This document shows, piece by piece, positions 19,365 through 27,951 of a stretch of 64,000 bases of DNA (positions are counted from its first letter, which is position 1; each line of letters starts with the position of its first letter). The position numbers and the translations under genes are program-made. The notes beneath the pieces are model-generated. The model was not told where the DNA came from. It worked only from the letters and a program-made list of their open reading frames with translations, and searched no databases. Location of the stretch: contig MPNN01000006.1 of assembly GCA_002239045.1 (NCBI GenBank), positions 124,001-188,000 on the forward strand. The letters run 5' to 3'. The stretch comes from SAR202 cluster bacterium bin127. Its GTDB lineage: Bacteria; Chloroflexota; Dehalococcoidia; Lucifugimonadales; Lucifugimonadaceae.

Positions 19365-20783
19365 ATGGAATCAGTCCTTCAACATATCGAAGACAACGTC
19401 GATCGCTCATTGGAAACCCTTTTCACGCTAGTCCGACAACCTAGTGTCTCCGCACAACGCCTAGGCTTCGACCGCGCACCGCACCTCGTCGCCGAAATCT
19501 TTACCGAACACGGATTCGACACCCAGATCCTCGAAGCGCCCAACGATGGATTGCCATCCGTCTACGGTTATGTTCCGGCTGACAACGAAGCATTCCACCG
19601 CGCTCAGAATCTCGCGGGCATCGATAATCCATCCGACGACCCGCCAACGTTGATGTTCTACGTCCACTACGACGTTCAGCCGACTGATCCCATCGAACTT
19701 TGGGAAACCGACCCGTTCGAACCAACGCGGAAAGACGACCGTCTCTACGGGCGTGGGATGTCCGACGACAAAGGCAATATCGCCGCACGTCTCGCCGTCA
19801 TCAACGCTTTCCGGGATGAATGGGGAGGGCTTCCGTGCAACATCAAGATTTTCGCCGAGGGCGAAGAGGAGTCTGGATCGCCGAATCTCCCCGGGTTGAT
19901 ACTCGAGCACGCTGACAAGCTCGGAGCCGACGCGTGCATCTGGGAGGGCGGTGGTCGAAACGCTCAAAACCGACCGCTCATCTACTTGGGTCTAAAGGGT
20001 GTGCTTGCCGTCGAACTCTCGGTGGCGTTACTGAAAGGCGATGCTCACTCGTCGTACGCAACCGTTCTTCCGTCAGCCGCATGGACGCTCATCAACGCGC
20101 TCAACTCCATCAAGGACCCTTCCGACGATCGCATCCTGATCGACGGTTTCTACGACGACATCCGCGATTCCACTCCTGAAGAAGATCGTGCGCTCGCCAA
20201 CCTGCCTGACGACTCGGATGAATGGCGCGATACGTTTGGCAACGCTTCGTTCGTCGCCGGACTCGGCTCAGAAGACCTCCCACGCAAACACCTCTTCATG
20301 CCCACCGCAAACGTCGCTGGTCTCGATGCGGGATATCAAGGTCAAGGCATGAAGACCGTTTTGCCTGCAAAAGCCACCGCCAAAATGGACTTCCGGCTTG
20401 TCCCAGACATGCGTCCCGACGATATATTCGCCAAGTTCCGCCGTCACCTGGATCGAAACGGCTTCGAAAACGTCGACCTCGATCTGATCAGCGGCGTCCA
20501 TCCATTCCGAACCGACATGTCCTCCAAATGGGCGCGAATGGCCATCGAAACATCCGAGGAGACCTATGGCAAGCAAGCAGTCATCTACCCCACGATGGCC
20601 GGCTCAGGCCCGATGTACGATTTTGGCGGCGTTCTAGGCATCCCCATCACATCCGCCGGCATCGACCATCCGACCCATAAAATCCACGCCCCAAACGAGA
20701 ACATCACCGTTGACGACTTCGTCCTAGGAGCGAAGAACATCGCCCGTCTGGTGCAACGCTTTGCCGCCGAATGGCGTTCCTAG
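19365..20783 (+). CDS. M20-family metallopeptidase (dipeptidase/deacylase type)
   Basis: Zinc-dependent amidohydrolase of the ArgE/DapE/CNDP group. The metal-site motifs are visible: MFYVHYDVQPTDP (first His and Asp), GRGMSDDKGNIAARLAVI (bridging Asp), EGEEESGSPNLPG (catalytic Glu pair), WEGGGRN and the C-terminal SAGIDHPTHKIHAPNE with the last His ligand. A dimerisation domain is inserted at about 215-385. The start ATG at 19365 is chosen over an upstream frame overlapping the SDR gene because CAGGAG sits 8 bp before it and MESVLQHIEDN begins the conserved fold. This gives 472 residues. The exact substrate (dipeptide, acyl-amino acid) cannot be told. Confidence 0.88.
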   Translation: MESVLQHIEDNVDRSLETLFTLVRQPSVSAQRLGFDRAPHLVAEIFTEHGFDTQILEAPNDGLPSVYGYVPADNEAFHRAQNLAGIDNPSDDPPTLMFYVHYDVQPTDPIELWETDPFEPTRKDDRLYGRGMSDDKGNIAARLAVINAFRDEWGGLPCNIKIFAEGEEESGSPNLPGLILEHADKLGADACIWEGGGRNAQNRPLIYLGLKGVLAVELSVALLKGDAHSSYATVLPSAAWTLINALNSIKDPSDDRILIDGFYDDIRDSTPEEDRALANLPDDSDEWRDTFGNASFVAGLGSEDLPRKHLFMPTANVAGLDAGYQGQGMKTVLPAKATAKMDFRLVPDMRPDDIFAKFRRHLDRNGFENVDLDLISGVHPFRTDMSSKWARMAIETSEETYGKQAVIYPTMAGSGPMYDFGGVLGIPITSAGIDHPTHKIHAPNENITVDDFVLGAKNIARLVQRFAAEWRS

Positions 20784-20829
20784 TGAAATTGAACTAAAAC
20801 TTTCAACCAAGGAATTTTCGTCATTCCAC

Positions 20830-20859
20830 TTGACGACTATTCCTTTTCGGGAATATAAT
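20830..20859 (+). promoter_or_regulatory. Near-consensus promoter of the toxin-antitoxin pair
   Basis: TTGACG (20830-20835) and a perfect TATAAT (20854-20859) are separated by 18 bp. The ATG of the toxin begins at 20865, only 5 bases after the -10 box. A start point at the usual 6-8 bases would make the transcript leaderless or nearly so. Inverted pentamers GGAAT/ATTCC (20811-20815 with 20823-20827; 20839-20843 with 20850-20854) surround and overlap the promoter and are candidate antitoxin operator half-sites. Confidence 0.7.
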
Positions 20860-20864
20860 CAATC

Positions 20865-21224
20865 ATGTCTTGGACGGTTGAATTCACGAACGATTTCGAA
20901 GACTGGTGGCACGGCCTGACCGAACGACAGCAAGATTCGCTCAGCGCAAGCGTCGAGTTGTTGATACGGTACGGGCCGAGGCTGCCCTTCCCGCATTCTT
21001 CGGGCATCAATCGATCGCGACATGGAGCGATGCGAGAGCTGCGGACCCAGAGCGGTGGCCGCCCGTTGCGGACCTTCTACGTATTCGATCCGAGGAGGAC
21101 AGCTATCCTCCTGATCGGGGGAGACAAGACCGGGAACGATCGTTTCTACGACGAGTATGTTCCGATCGCCGATCGTTTGTATGACGAACATTTGAAAGAA
21201 ATCCGGAAGGAAGGGCTGATCTGA
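20865..21224 (+). CDS. HigB/RelE-superfamily toxin (type II TA)
   Basis: Small basic protein of 119 residues resembling the HigB/Gp49 ribosome-dependent mRNA interferases. The sequence starts with a beta strand (WTVEFTNDFEDWW), then a helix containing LTERQQDSLSASVELL, then the core MRELRTQSGGRPLRTFYVFDPRRTAILLIGGDKTG. This is the typical strand-rich RelE fold with conserved Arg and Lys residues. The next gene, an XRE-type HTH antitoxin, starts on the last base of its stop codon (1-bp overlap). The toxin-first order is typical of higBA. No ribosome binding site is visible, which fits the leaderless promoter just upstream. Confidence 0.85.
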   Translation: MSWTVEFTNDFEDWWHGLTERQQDSLSASVELLIRYGPRLPFPHSSGINRSRHGAMRELRTQSGGRPLRTFYVFDPRRTAILLIGGDKTGNDRFYDEYVPIADRLYDEHLKEIRKEGLI

Positions 21225-21571
21225 TGGCCGGCCACAAACCTTGGAACGAACTGACAAAAGAATTCTCGCCCGAACGGCGCCGTCGCATCGACGAGATGAC
21301 AAACAAGTTGATCGCCGAGATGCCGCTGCACGAACTGCGCCGCGCTCGATCCTTGACTCAACAAGACCTTGCGGAGGCGTTAAACGTCAATCAACCTGCT
21401 GTCTCCAAGATGGAGCAAAGGACAGACGCCTACATCTCTAGCCTGCGCTCCTACATCGAGGCGGTGGGCGGCAGGCTCAAGATCACCGCCGAGTTCCCTG
21501 AAGGTGAAGTCGGCATCACGAACTTCGGCGCGTTAGCGGACGAAAGCGAGGAGTTCGATCCTCGTGACTGA
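21224..21571 (+). CDS. XRE-family HTH antitoxin (HigA-like)
   Basis: The 115-residue protein has a lambda-repressor-type helix-turn-helix at about 40-65: LTQQDLAEALNVNQPAVSKMEQ. A conserved tail follows, SLRSYIEAVGGRLKITAEFPEG, which is common in antitoxins of the HigA group paired with Gp49-type toxins. It should neutralise the upstream toxin and, with it, repress the promoter at 20830-20859. The ATG shares its first base with the toxin stop (TGATG), so translation is coupled. Divergence of the N-terminal 35 residues is normal for the toxin-binding part. Confidence 0.88.
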   Translation: MAGHKPWNELTKEFSPERRRRIDEMTNKLIAEMPLHELRRARSLTQQDLAEALNVNQPAVSKMEQRTDAYISSLRSYIEAVGGRLKITAEFPEGEVGITNFGALADESEEFDPRD

Positions 21572-21658
21572 CCGATCGAACACGCACTACATCCCGATGA
21601 CAAATCTAAAATCTAAACCTGCGAACCCTTAAGTAAACGCTCTGGGAGCCTACAACCC

Positions 21659-22393
21659 TTGGCCATCATCCAACCAACCCCCGATCACGTCCTCGATTCG
21701 GCAACGATCGAAAAACTAAAGACGGTCAACTCAACCGCGGTAGTCGACATCCTCGCCCGCAACGGGCATGACCCGCGCTATGTGTACATGCCGCATATCC
21801 GAACGATGAATCCCGGCGTTCGACTCGTCGCCCGCGCCGTTACCGTTCGCTTTCTTCCCGCCCGGCCTGATCTCATGGCCGAAAAACCAGGTGGCGAAGA
21901 ATCTCCCGAATACGCAGCATTCGAACTCGGCGGTCCGGGCGATGTCATCGTCATGGAATCGATGCGAACCAAGTTGATGTCGATCGGTGGTGACATCAAG
22001 TTCCTCCGCCTGAAGCAGCGCGGCATCGACGGACTAGTCTGCGATGGCGGCATCCGCGACATGCACACGGTCAAAGACTATGGAATTGCACTCTACGGGT
22101 ACGACAAAACTTCTAACCTGGGCACCCGAATTGGCACACCGTATTCCACTAACGACGCCATCAACTGCGACGGCGTCCTCGTCAAACCCGGCGACTACAT
22201 CGTTGCGGACGATGACGGCGTAGTCTGCATCCCACGCGTCGTCGCCCCAGACATCGCCCAAAAAGCTATCGAATACGACGACCTCGAAGAGTGGATTCGA
22301 GCGCGCCTCGACCGCGAAAACCTTACCCCAGGCAAGTACTACCCGCCAGACGACGGAGTGATCGAGCAATACCGGGCTGAGCGGGACGCTTAG
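21659..22393 (+). CDS. RraA-like / HMG-aldolase-family protein
   Basis: Belongs to the RraA fold, which includes 4-hydroxy-4-methyl-2-oxoglutarate/oxaloacetate aldolases and the RNase E inhibitor RraA. The active-site GGIRD motif is present (VCDGGIRDMHTVKDYGI, about residues 122-138), preceded by a GDVIVMESMRTKLMSIGGD region. The N-terminus LKTVNSTAVVDILARNG is typical. At 244 residues it is longer than RraA (about 160), with an extended C-terminus like catabolic family members. A TTG at 21659 is taken as start, with GGGAG about 10 bp upstream. In this neighbourhood of lyases and dehydrogenases an aldolase or decarboxylase role is likelier than RNase control. Confidence 0.75.
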   Translation: MAIIQPTPDHVLDSATIEKLKTVNSTAVVDILARNGHDPRYVYMPHIRTMNPGVRLVARAVTVRFLPARPDLMAEKPGGEESPEYAAFELGGPGDVIVMESMRTKLMSIGGDIKFLRLKQRGIDGLVCDGGIRDMHTVKDYGIALYGYDKTSNLGTRIGTPYSTNDAINCDGVLVKPGDYIVADDDGVVCIPRVVAPDIAQKAIEYDDLEEWIRARLDRENLTPGKYYPPDDGVIEQYRAERDA

Positions 22394-22420
22394 TTATAGC
22401 AGATTACAAACGAGTTTTCC

Positions 22421-23347
22421 TCAATCCGCCCGGATTTCAATACTCATGCCGTCGTAGGCGTATTGGATGTCTAGGCCGTCGTTGAATTCCGGATCGCGTA
22501 GCCGAGCATTCATTCCGTAGTGGTCGATTCCGTGCGCGGCGTCGGTCAAGAAAGTCCGGCGAGGCCGAATGATCTTCGCGTACCCGACCGCTTGCTCCAT
22601 TGTCAGGTGCGAACCGTGCGTGCGTTTGGTCCTCAAGGCATCGATGACCAATGTGTCCACGTCTGATATCTGGGCCATTACGCTGTCGGGTACTTCGGAA
22701 GCGTCCGAGATGTATGCGAAGTCGCCGATCCGGTATCCGTTGCATGAATAATCGGGACCATGGGGTACAGGTAACGGGATTACCGATGTGCCGAAGATGT
22801 CGATCGGTTTCTCGCAGAAGGTCTGGAAGTCCAAAATCGCCACAGTCCCGCCGCTGGTCATCTGCGTCCGATCTACCAAGTAGTAGGCGGTCTTCGACAC
22901 GATATCGAGGTCTTGTTCTCGCAGAAATATGGGGATCCGAGCATCTCGCCCACGCGCCAGCAGCGCCGCATGTTCATCTCCGCTCGCAAACCGCATCATA
23001 TTCGTCCAATCCCGCAGATCGTCCAGACCACCCGCCGAATCGGCATGGGCGTGCGTCAAAACGACCGCGTCGATCGTGCGAATCGCATGCTTGGGAAACC
23101 ACTCGATGGCAGCCTGGTAAAAGAATTTCCCTGCATCGATCAAGATATTTACCGGCGGGCCGTCCGTCTGTTCGCGTTGGATAACGATCCCGGTGTTACG
23201 TCGACGGTTCTTAGAACCAGGTCGCATCGCATCGGTACACACAAGACAGGTCGGCGGATCAGCCGTCAAGCACGTCACCCGCGGTATACCCTCCGATGTC
23301 CCGGTGCCGAGGAACATCACCGTCGCTTTTGCATTGGCATTTGGCAT
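22421..23347 (-). CDS. Metallo-beta-lactamase-fold hydrolase (PhnP-like branch)
   Basis: Predicted phosphodiesterase or related hydrolase with the LGTGTSEGIPRVTC N-terminus seen in the PhnP and related groups. The metal motif reads HAHADS (99-104), followed by GGLDDLR, instead of the canonical HxHxDH, so one usual ligand is serine. A HADA-type motif followed by GLDDLR is known in a subfamily with fungal and plant members, so this is probably a family variant and not a defect. Two Cys pairs lie near the N-terminus (TCLTADPPTCLVC). Late histidines occur in HGSHLT and HGIDHYG. It ends 27 bp from the convergent RraA-like gene and is divergent from the phosphodiesterase gene at 23.4 kb. Confidence 0.75.
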   Translation of the reverse strand: MPNANAKATVMFLGTGTSEGIPRVTCLTADPPTCLVCTDAMRPGSKNRRRNTGIVIQREQTDGPPVNILIDAGKFFYQAAIEWFPKHAIRTIDAVVLTHAHADSAGGLDDLRDWTNMMRFASGDEHAALLARGRDARIPIFLREQDLDIVSKTAYYLVDRTQMTSGGTVAILDFQTFCEKPIDIFGTSVIPLPVPHGPDYSCNGYRIGDFAYISDASEVPDSVMAQISDVDTLVIDALRTKRTHGSHLTMEQAVGYAKIIRPRRTFLTDAAHGIDHYGMNARLRDPEFNDGLDIQYAYDGMSIEIRAD

Positions 23348-23450
23348 TACTTCAGGGTACGACTCGCAGCGGTTTCGCTCACTAGGTTGACGATTATTCT
23401 TGAGGAATGTCTTTTGTTTGGTCGACTCCTACTTAGAGGCGGTTAATCCC

Positions 23451-24677
23451 TTGATCAACAACAAATCCGATCTCATCGCATCGTTGGACGACGCATTCGA
23501 GGGCATCATCGCCGAGCACGATGCGCCGAATCACGCCGCGCTTGGATTCGCCCTCGGCAAGACCCTCGGTGTCCTTGAGCCTGACACGTTCGACGACGAG
23601 ACACGATCGGCGTCTTCGACATTTGAAGACGCAATCGGTCAACCCGATCATGTCGTTCTTTTGCTGGTAGATGGCTTCGGTATGAACTTCGTCGATACCT
23701 TGCCGACAGATTCGTATGTGCGGCAAAAGAACACGTTTACGATGTGCTCGACGGTTCCAACATCGACTGGCCCCAATCTGATGGCACTCGCCACCGGCAG
23801 ATGGCCCGGGACCCACGGAAATCTAGGTTGGGATGTCCACATCCCGCGTCTCGGAGAGCGTATCCAACCGCTACCGTGGCGGCTCACAAGAACCGGTCAG
23901 CCCCTGCACGAAGTTGGCTTCAGCCCACTCGAGCTCCTTTTCGCTCCGCCGATACCGTACCGAAACCTAGGATCTTTCACCTTCGTCGTCGACAACGACC
24001 TCGCTGCTTCCACAACGACGCAGATGTACGGCCAGCTGAAGACTGCGGGTTACTCGACAGAAGGCGACTCCATCACCCAAATCGTCGACCATGTCAACGA
24101 CGCAATCGCCGCTGCTCCGGCCAAATCTTTCACTTACGTTTACTGGACTGAAGTTGATAGCAGCGCACACGCGTACGGCGAAAGACACCCCATTACCAGA
24201 GCGGCGGTACATCGCGCTGCGGCGCTGGTCGAGGCGCTTGGGAACGCACTGACGGGCAGGGCGAGATTGATCGTCACCGCTGACCACGGCCACTTGGACA
24301 GCCCGAGAGAGGTCTGGACGACTTTGACCCCTTCAGACAAGCTCAGCCAGCATCTGACCTGCGTGCCCTCGGGAGAACCTAGAACATTGTTTTTCCACAC
24401 CAAACCCGGCGCAGACACCGCGTTCGAAGCCTTGTTTCAAGACAGATTGGGCGATCGTTTCATTCTTATGCGACAGGAAGACGCCATCGACATGGGACTC
24501 TTCGGTCCGGTTGAACTGATTACCGATGCTTCACGGGCTCGCATGGGCGATTTCTTTGCGTTGTCGCGTGGAAGATGGTCGATATACGCGTCCGATACCG
24601 AAGAAGGAGTGTCTTTACAATCGATGCATGGCGGAATAACCACCGCCGAAAGCATCGTGCCATTAATCGTGGTCTGA
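23451..24677 (+). CDS. Alkaline phosphatase superfamily / type I phosphodiesterase-like enzyme
   Basis: Nucleotide pyrophosphatase/phosphodiesterase-like two-metal hydrolase. The metal and nucleophile residues fall in the expected order: LLLVDGFG (Asp), STVPTSTGPNLMALATG (nucleophilic Thr), WTEVDSSAHAYG (Asp and His), LIVTADHGH (Asp, His), and a late His in the MHGG motif. No signal peptide is seen, so it is probably cytoplasmic. The start is uncertain. TTG at 23451 has AGAGGCGG about 11 bp upstream and leaves 103 bp to the divergent hydrolase gene. A TTG at 23400 would add 17 unconserved residues and has no ribosome binding site. The physiological ester is unknown. Confidence 0.8.
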   Translation: MINNKSDLIASLDDAFEGIIAEHDAPNHAALGFALGKTLGVLEPDTFDDETRSASSTFEDAIGQPDHVVLLLVDGFGMNFVDTLPTDSYVRQKNTFTMCSTVPTSTGPNLMALATGRWPGTHGNLGWDVHIPRLGERIQPLPWRLTRTGQPLHEVGFSPLELLFAPPIPYRNLGSFTFVVDNDLAASTTTQMYGQLKTAGYSTEGDSITQIVDHVNDAIAAAPAKSFTYVYWTEVDSSAHAYGERHPITRAAVHRAAALVEALGNALTGRARLIVTADHGHLDSPREVWTTLTPSDKLSQHLTCVPSGEPRTLFFHTKPGADTAFEALFQDRLGDRFILMRQEDAIDMGLFGPVELITDASRARMGDFFALSRGRWSIYASDTEEGVSLQSMHGGITTAESIVPLIVV

Positions 24678-24701
24678 ATTACAAGCAAAGCAGGTGACCA
24701 A

Positions 24702-25469
24702 ATGTCCATTCGAGGCGGACTCAAGAAGAAACTTCAAGCGGGCGAGACCGTTGTAGGGCCGTTCGTCATCATCCCATCGGTGCCATTGATGGATGCCTTG
24801 GGCTACTCCGGGATGGATTTTTGCATTATTGACACTGAGCACGGCCCGATTTCCCAGGAATCCGCCACCGACCTCGTGATTGCCGCTCAAGGAGTCGGAG
24901 TCGCCCCGATCATCCGCGTCGGCGACAACGACGAGCGCCTCATCCTACGAGCCCTTGACGTTGGTTCGGAAGGCGTTCAGGTACCTCAAATCAACTCGAT
25001 TCCCGACGCCGAAGCGGTAGTCCATGCCGCCAAGTACGCCCCCCTCGGTGCACGCGGCCTTTCAATATTCACGCGCGCCGGTAATTACTTCGAGAACGAC
25101 GGTGAGGGCCACACCGACCGACAAAACGACGAGACGATGACCGTCGTCCACATCGAGGGCAAAAAAGGCCTAGACAACCTCGACGAAATCATGACCGTGG
25201 AAGGTATTGATGTACTTTTCCTCGGCCCCTACGACATCTCCCAATCCCTCGGATACCCAGGAGACGTCCGCAACCCGATCGTCGAGACTGCACTACGCGA
25301 AGCTACAGCCAAAGCTCGCTCCCAAGGCAGAGCGGTTGGATCATACGCCAAGGACGTCGAAATGGGCAAGTGGCTCATCGACCTCGGCATCCAGTACATC
25401 TCCATCAACGTTGACGCCATCATCTACAAACAGGCCTGCGAAGCGATCGTCAGATCACTCAAGGCCTGA
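24702..25469 (+). CDS. HpcH/HpaI-family aldolase
   Basis: Class II metal-dependent aldolase cleaving 4-hydroxy-2-oxoacids to pyruvate and an aldehyde. Family marks: the N-terminal LQAGETVVGPFVIIPS, the DTEHGP motif at about 46-51 with acid/base His, the metal-binding Glu in GSEGVQVPQINS, and VHIEGKKGLDNLDEI followed by GPYDISQSLG. Length 255 fits the family. GCAGGTG sits just ahead of the ATG. It ends 10 bp from the convergent enolase-superfamily gene. A sugar-acid pathway pairing of dehydratase and aldolase (as for rhamnonate or related acids) is plausible, though the two genes are on opposite strands. Confidence 0.85.
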   Translation: MSIRGGLKKKLQAGETVVGPFVIIPSVPLMDALGYSGMDFCIIDTEHGPISQESATDLVIAAQGVGVAPIIRVGDNDERLILRALDVGSEGVQVPQINSIPDAEAVVHAAKYAPLGARGLSIFTRAGNYFENDGEGHTDRQNDETMTVVHIEGKKGLDNLDEIMTVEGIDVLFLGPYDISQSLGYPGDVRNPIVETALREATAKARSQGRAVGSYAKDVEMGKWLIDLGIQYISINVDAIIYKQACEAIVRSLKA

Positions 25470-25479
25470 CAATCAATGC

Positions 25480-26523
25480 CTACAGCATCGCATCATTTAA
25501 CCGAACTCCAAATCCGGCCTCATCGCCAATCGCCAATCTACCTCGTTCAATCTGAGGATTTCCGATCCACAGATCATCGACATCCGCGCCCCGCGTCCCC
25601 ATCACCATCTCCGCCAAGTTCTCGCAAGCATCGTTTGCCGCGATCAAGTGCAATCCCCAAACCTCACCTCCACGATGGGGAACAACCGGAATGTTGAGAC
25701 TGGCCGCTAACTCACAAATCCGCAAACCAGCCGTAATCCCACCACACCAAGTGATGTCCGGCTGCCAGATGTCGTAGGAGCAATACTCCGCAATCTCCCG
25801 GAAACCGACGCCGCCGAATTCGTGTTCACCGCCTGCGAGATTGATAGGGGAGATCTTCGGGCGTAGGTCACCGAGGGCGGATAAATCGTCAGGTGTGAGA
25901 ACATCCTCGAACCAGTGGATATTGAATTCCGCGAGGTCCTTAGCCATGCGGATTGATATTTCGGCATCCCACGACATATAGACGTCGAACATGACCTTGG
26001 CCCCGTCGCCCATGATCTCGCGAGCTGCGCCCGCTGAAGCGACCGCGTCATCCGTTGTCCCGTTCCAACGATGGGTCAACTTTTGACCGGAAACGCCTAA
26101 TTCGGCATACCACTCGGAGTCAGGTCCCGTCGCGTAGACGTCGATGCGGTCTTTTCGAACGCCGCCAATGAGGCCCGCTACCGGCTTTCGTTCCGCCTTC
26201 CCGAGCGCATCCCATAGAGCCAGGTCAACGCCGCTCATCGCCATCATTGCGATGCCTTTGCGACCGTATGGAATTGACTCAAAGTAGAGGTGATCCCACA
26301 TGCTCATGATGTCGTCAGGTGAATTCAATTCCTTGCCGAGCAACAACTCACTGAAATGTCCGTTGACGATTGGCAATGAAGCGAGGCCACCTCCTCCATA
26401 TCCGTAACCCACGACGCCGGTGTCGGTTCGAACCTCGACGACGATTTGCCACAGATGCGTGCGCCATGATGAGACGACGTTACGGTAGTTCGGGTAGACC
26501 GCTTTCAGGCTTTGGACTTTCAC
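25480..26523 (-). CDS. Enolase-superfamily sugar-acid dehydratase (L-rhamnonate dehydratase-like)
   Basis: Mandelate-racemase-group enzyme that abstracts the alpha proton of an acid sugar and eliminates water. Magnesium ligands are Asp180 (MFDVYMSWD), Glu206 (HWFEDVL) and Glu233 (AGGEHEFGG). His283 in VVPHRGG is the likely catalytic base, and QPDITWCGGIT is the neighbouring barrel strand. These motifs resemble rhamnonate dehydratase (SWD, GEHE, QPDVGWCGG, VPHG patterns) more than mandelate racemase, which would have a KxK motif on strand 2. Length 347 is slightly short for the group (about 390). The ATG is at 26523 with no clear ribosome binding site. Substrate assignment is tentative. Confidence 0.78.
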   Translation of the reverse strand: MKVQSLKAVYPNYRNVVSSWRTHLWQIVVEVRTDTGVVGYGYGGGGLASLPIVNGHFSELLLGKELNSPDDIMSMWDHLYFESIPYGRKGIAMMAMSGVDLALWDALGKAERKPVAGLIGGVRKDRIDVYATGPDSEWYAELGVSGQKLTHRWNGTTDDAVASAGAAREIMGDGAKVMFDVYMSWDAEISIRMAKDLAEFNIHWFEDVLTPDDLSALGDLRPKISPINLAGGEHEFGGVGFREIAEYCSYDIWQPDITWCGGITAGLRICELAASLNIPVVPHRGGEVWGLHLIAANDACENLAEMVMGTRGADVDDLWIGNPQIERGRLAIGDEAGFGVRLNDAML

Positions 26524-26569
26524 GCAAGATTTCCTCAGGGTTAATCGGTCATCGATATTGAGGCATCGG

Positions 26570-27805
26570 TCATTCGATCACGCGCGGAATCGCGGAACCG
26601 AATACACCATCGTAGCCCGCGTCCAACTCCACGTTGCCGAACCTAGCGTTGATGATCGCGCGCGCAACATCATCACGTTTGGTGACTGTTGTGATTTCAG
26701 ATTCAGGAGGCGACAACAGTACAGAAAATTCGTTACCAAATGCATCCGTGAGCTCAGAATATACCGACATAACGCGTTTTGTTGATTTCCCAACATCTAA
26801 CGTGTACGCCAAAATCTCGTTTAGCGGTACCAAATGGCGGTATGGTGGGTGGACGTCCAGCGGGTCTTCCCACTGACCCGTAGCATCTTTGACAGCTCCA
26901 ACTCTTGGTCCGTCTGATATAGCTCGGGTGCGATTCAATACACCCAAGGTCATGCCTCGCAGGCAATTCGGACAGACGCCACCAAGTTCGTCGGAAGCAT
27001 CTGGATGCATTCGAACACCGCACTTTCGGTGTCCGTCGAGATGATACTTGCCGTGTTCAGGATGAAATTCGTATGTCTCGACTACGTCTCGACCGCGCAG
27101 GGCGGAGATTACCGATTCATAGGACAACTCGCGGATTTCCAGCACGGTCGCTTCTCGACCTAATGATGCAACAGAGTGAGCGTCCGAAAACGAAACGATG
27201 GCTCGCGCTCTGGAATCGGGGACCGACCAGTGCATCGACGGGTCGCTGGAAAGCCCCGTTTCCACTGCTGGTATCTCGTCGGCGTAGTCGCCGAAACACT
27301 CGCCGAGCGAATCGAATCCTGATTTCGCACCAAATACTCCGTACCACGGCGTGAAAACATGGGCCGGAATTAATTCGCATCTGGGGTCAGCGTCGCGAAC
27401 GATCTCGAAAAGTTCGCGGGCAGAGATTTTGAATATCGGACGCCCATCAGATTCGAGATTTTGCAGTTTGGCAAACTTCGTAGACATCTTGTCGACTGCT
27501 TCGAAACTGGGCGCAGCGATCAAGATGTGTACGCGCCTAGATTGGCCATCTTGCCGCCAAATGCATGAAACCTCGCTCATCAAGACGAAGTTTCTACCGC
27601 GCGTCGTGAAAACGCCTGAACCGTACTGCGTCTCCACTAGTTCGGATCTCATCTCCTCACGCCAATGCGGATGAGTGAAATCTGGAGCTGCGAGGAGGTC
27701 GATACCTACCTGCTTGGCACCATCGGCTAAGCTCCGCAGATCGAGCGACTTGCTGGTCGCTAAGGAATAGCGTGAATGTAGGTGAAGGTCGCAGATGACG
27801 CGCAT
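26570..27805 (-). CDS. Endonuclease Q-like PHP-domain DNA repair nuclease
   Basis: The PHP metal-binding domain starts at once: DLHLHSRYS (His8, His10), PDFTHPHW, MSEVS (Glu78), PAHVFTPWYGVFG (His149) and SFSDAHS (Asp208, His210). A zinc-binding insert follows: CGVRMHP and GVCPNCLRGMTLGVLNRT (Cys262, His267, Cys278, Cys281). Then comes HLVPLNEILAYTL and a C-terminal EFSVLLSPPESEI stretch. This combination and the 411-residue length match endonuclease Q. That enzyme was characterised in Thermococcales and some bacteria and nicks 5-prime to deaminated bases (hypoxanthine, uracil, xanthine) and abasic sites. It lies alone on the minus strand, 46 bp before the dehydratase gene. Confidence 0.85.
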   Translation of the reverse strand: MRVICDLHLHSRYSLATSKSLDLRSLADGAKQVGIDLLAAPDFTHPHWREEMRSELVETQYGSGVFTTRGRNFVLMSEVSCIWRQDGQSRRVHILIAAPSFEAVDKMSTKFAKLQNLESDGRPIFKISARELFEIVRDADPRCELIPAHVFTPWYGVFGAKSGFDSLGECFGDYADEIPAVETGLSSDPSMHWSVPDSRARAIVSFSDAHSVASLGREATVLEIRELSYESVISALRGRDVVETYEFHPEHGKYHLDGHRKCGVRMHPDASDELGGVCPNCLRGMTLGVLNRTRAISDGPRVGAVKDATGQWEDPLDVHPPYRHLVPLNEILAYTLDVGKSTKRVMSVYSELTDAFGNEFSVLLSPPESEITTVTKRDDVARAIINARFGNVELDAGYDGVFGSAIPRVIE

Positions 27806-27865
27806 TCATGCCAGCCGATGACTGATTTCGATGTGCAAAAGCATAGAATCATAGTATTGGATTAA

Positions 27866-27940
27866 CGGGGAGTGGCGCAGAGGAAGCGCGCCTGCTTTGG
27901 GAGCAGGAGGTCGCGGGTTCGATCCCCGCCTCCCCGACCA
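27866..27940 (+). tRNA. tRNA-Pro (anticodon TGG), CCA encoded
   Basis: The acceptor stem CGGGGAG (27866-27872) pairs with CTCCCCG (27930-27936). The D-arm is GCGC/GCGC and the anticodon stem CCTGC/GCAGG with loop TTTGGGA gives anticodon TGG. The T-arm is GCGGG/CCCGC with loop TTCGATC. Discriminator A is followed by encoded CCA (27938-27940). Total 75 nt. A TAGAAT box at 27844-27849 may be its -10 element, without a convincing -35. Confidence 0.95.
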
Positions 27941-27951
27941 TCACGGCGATC

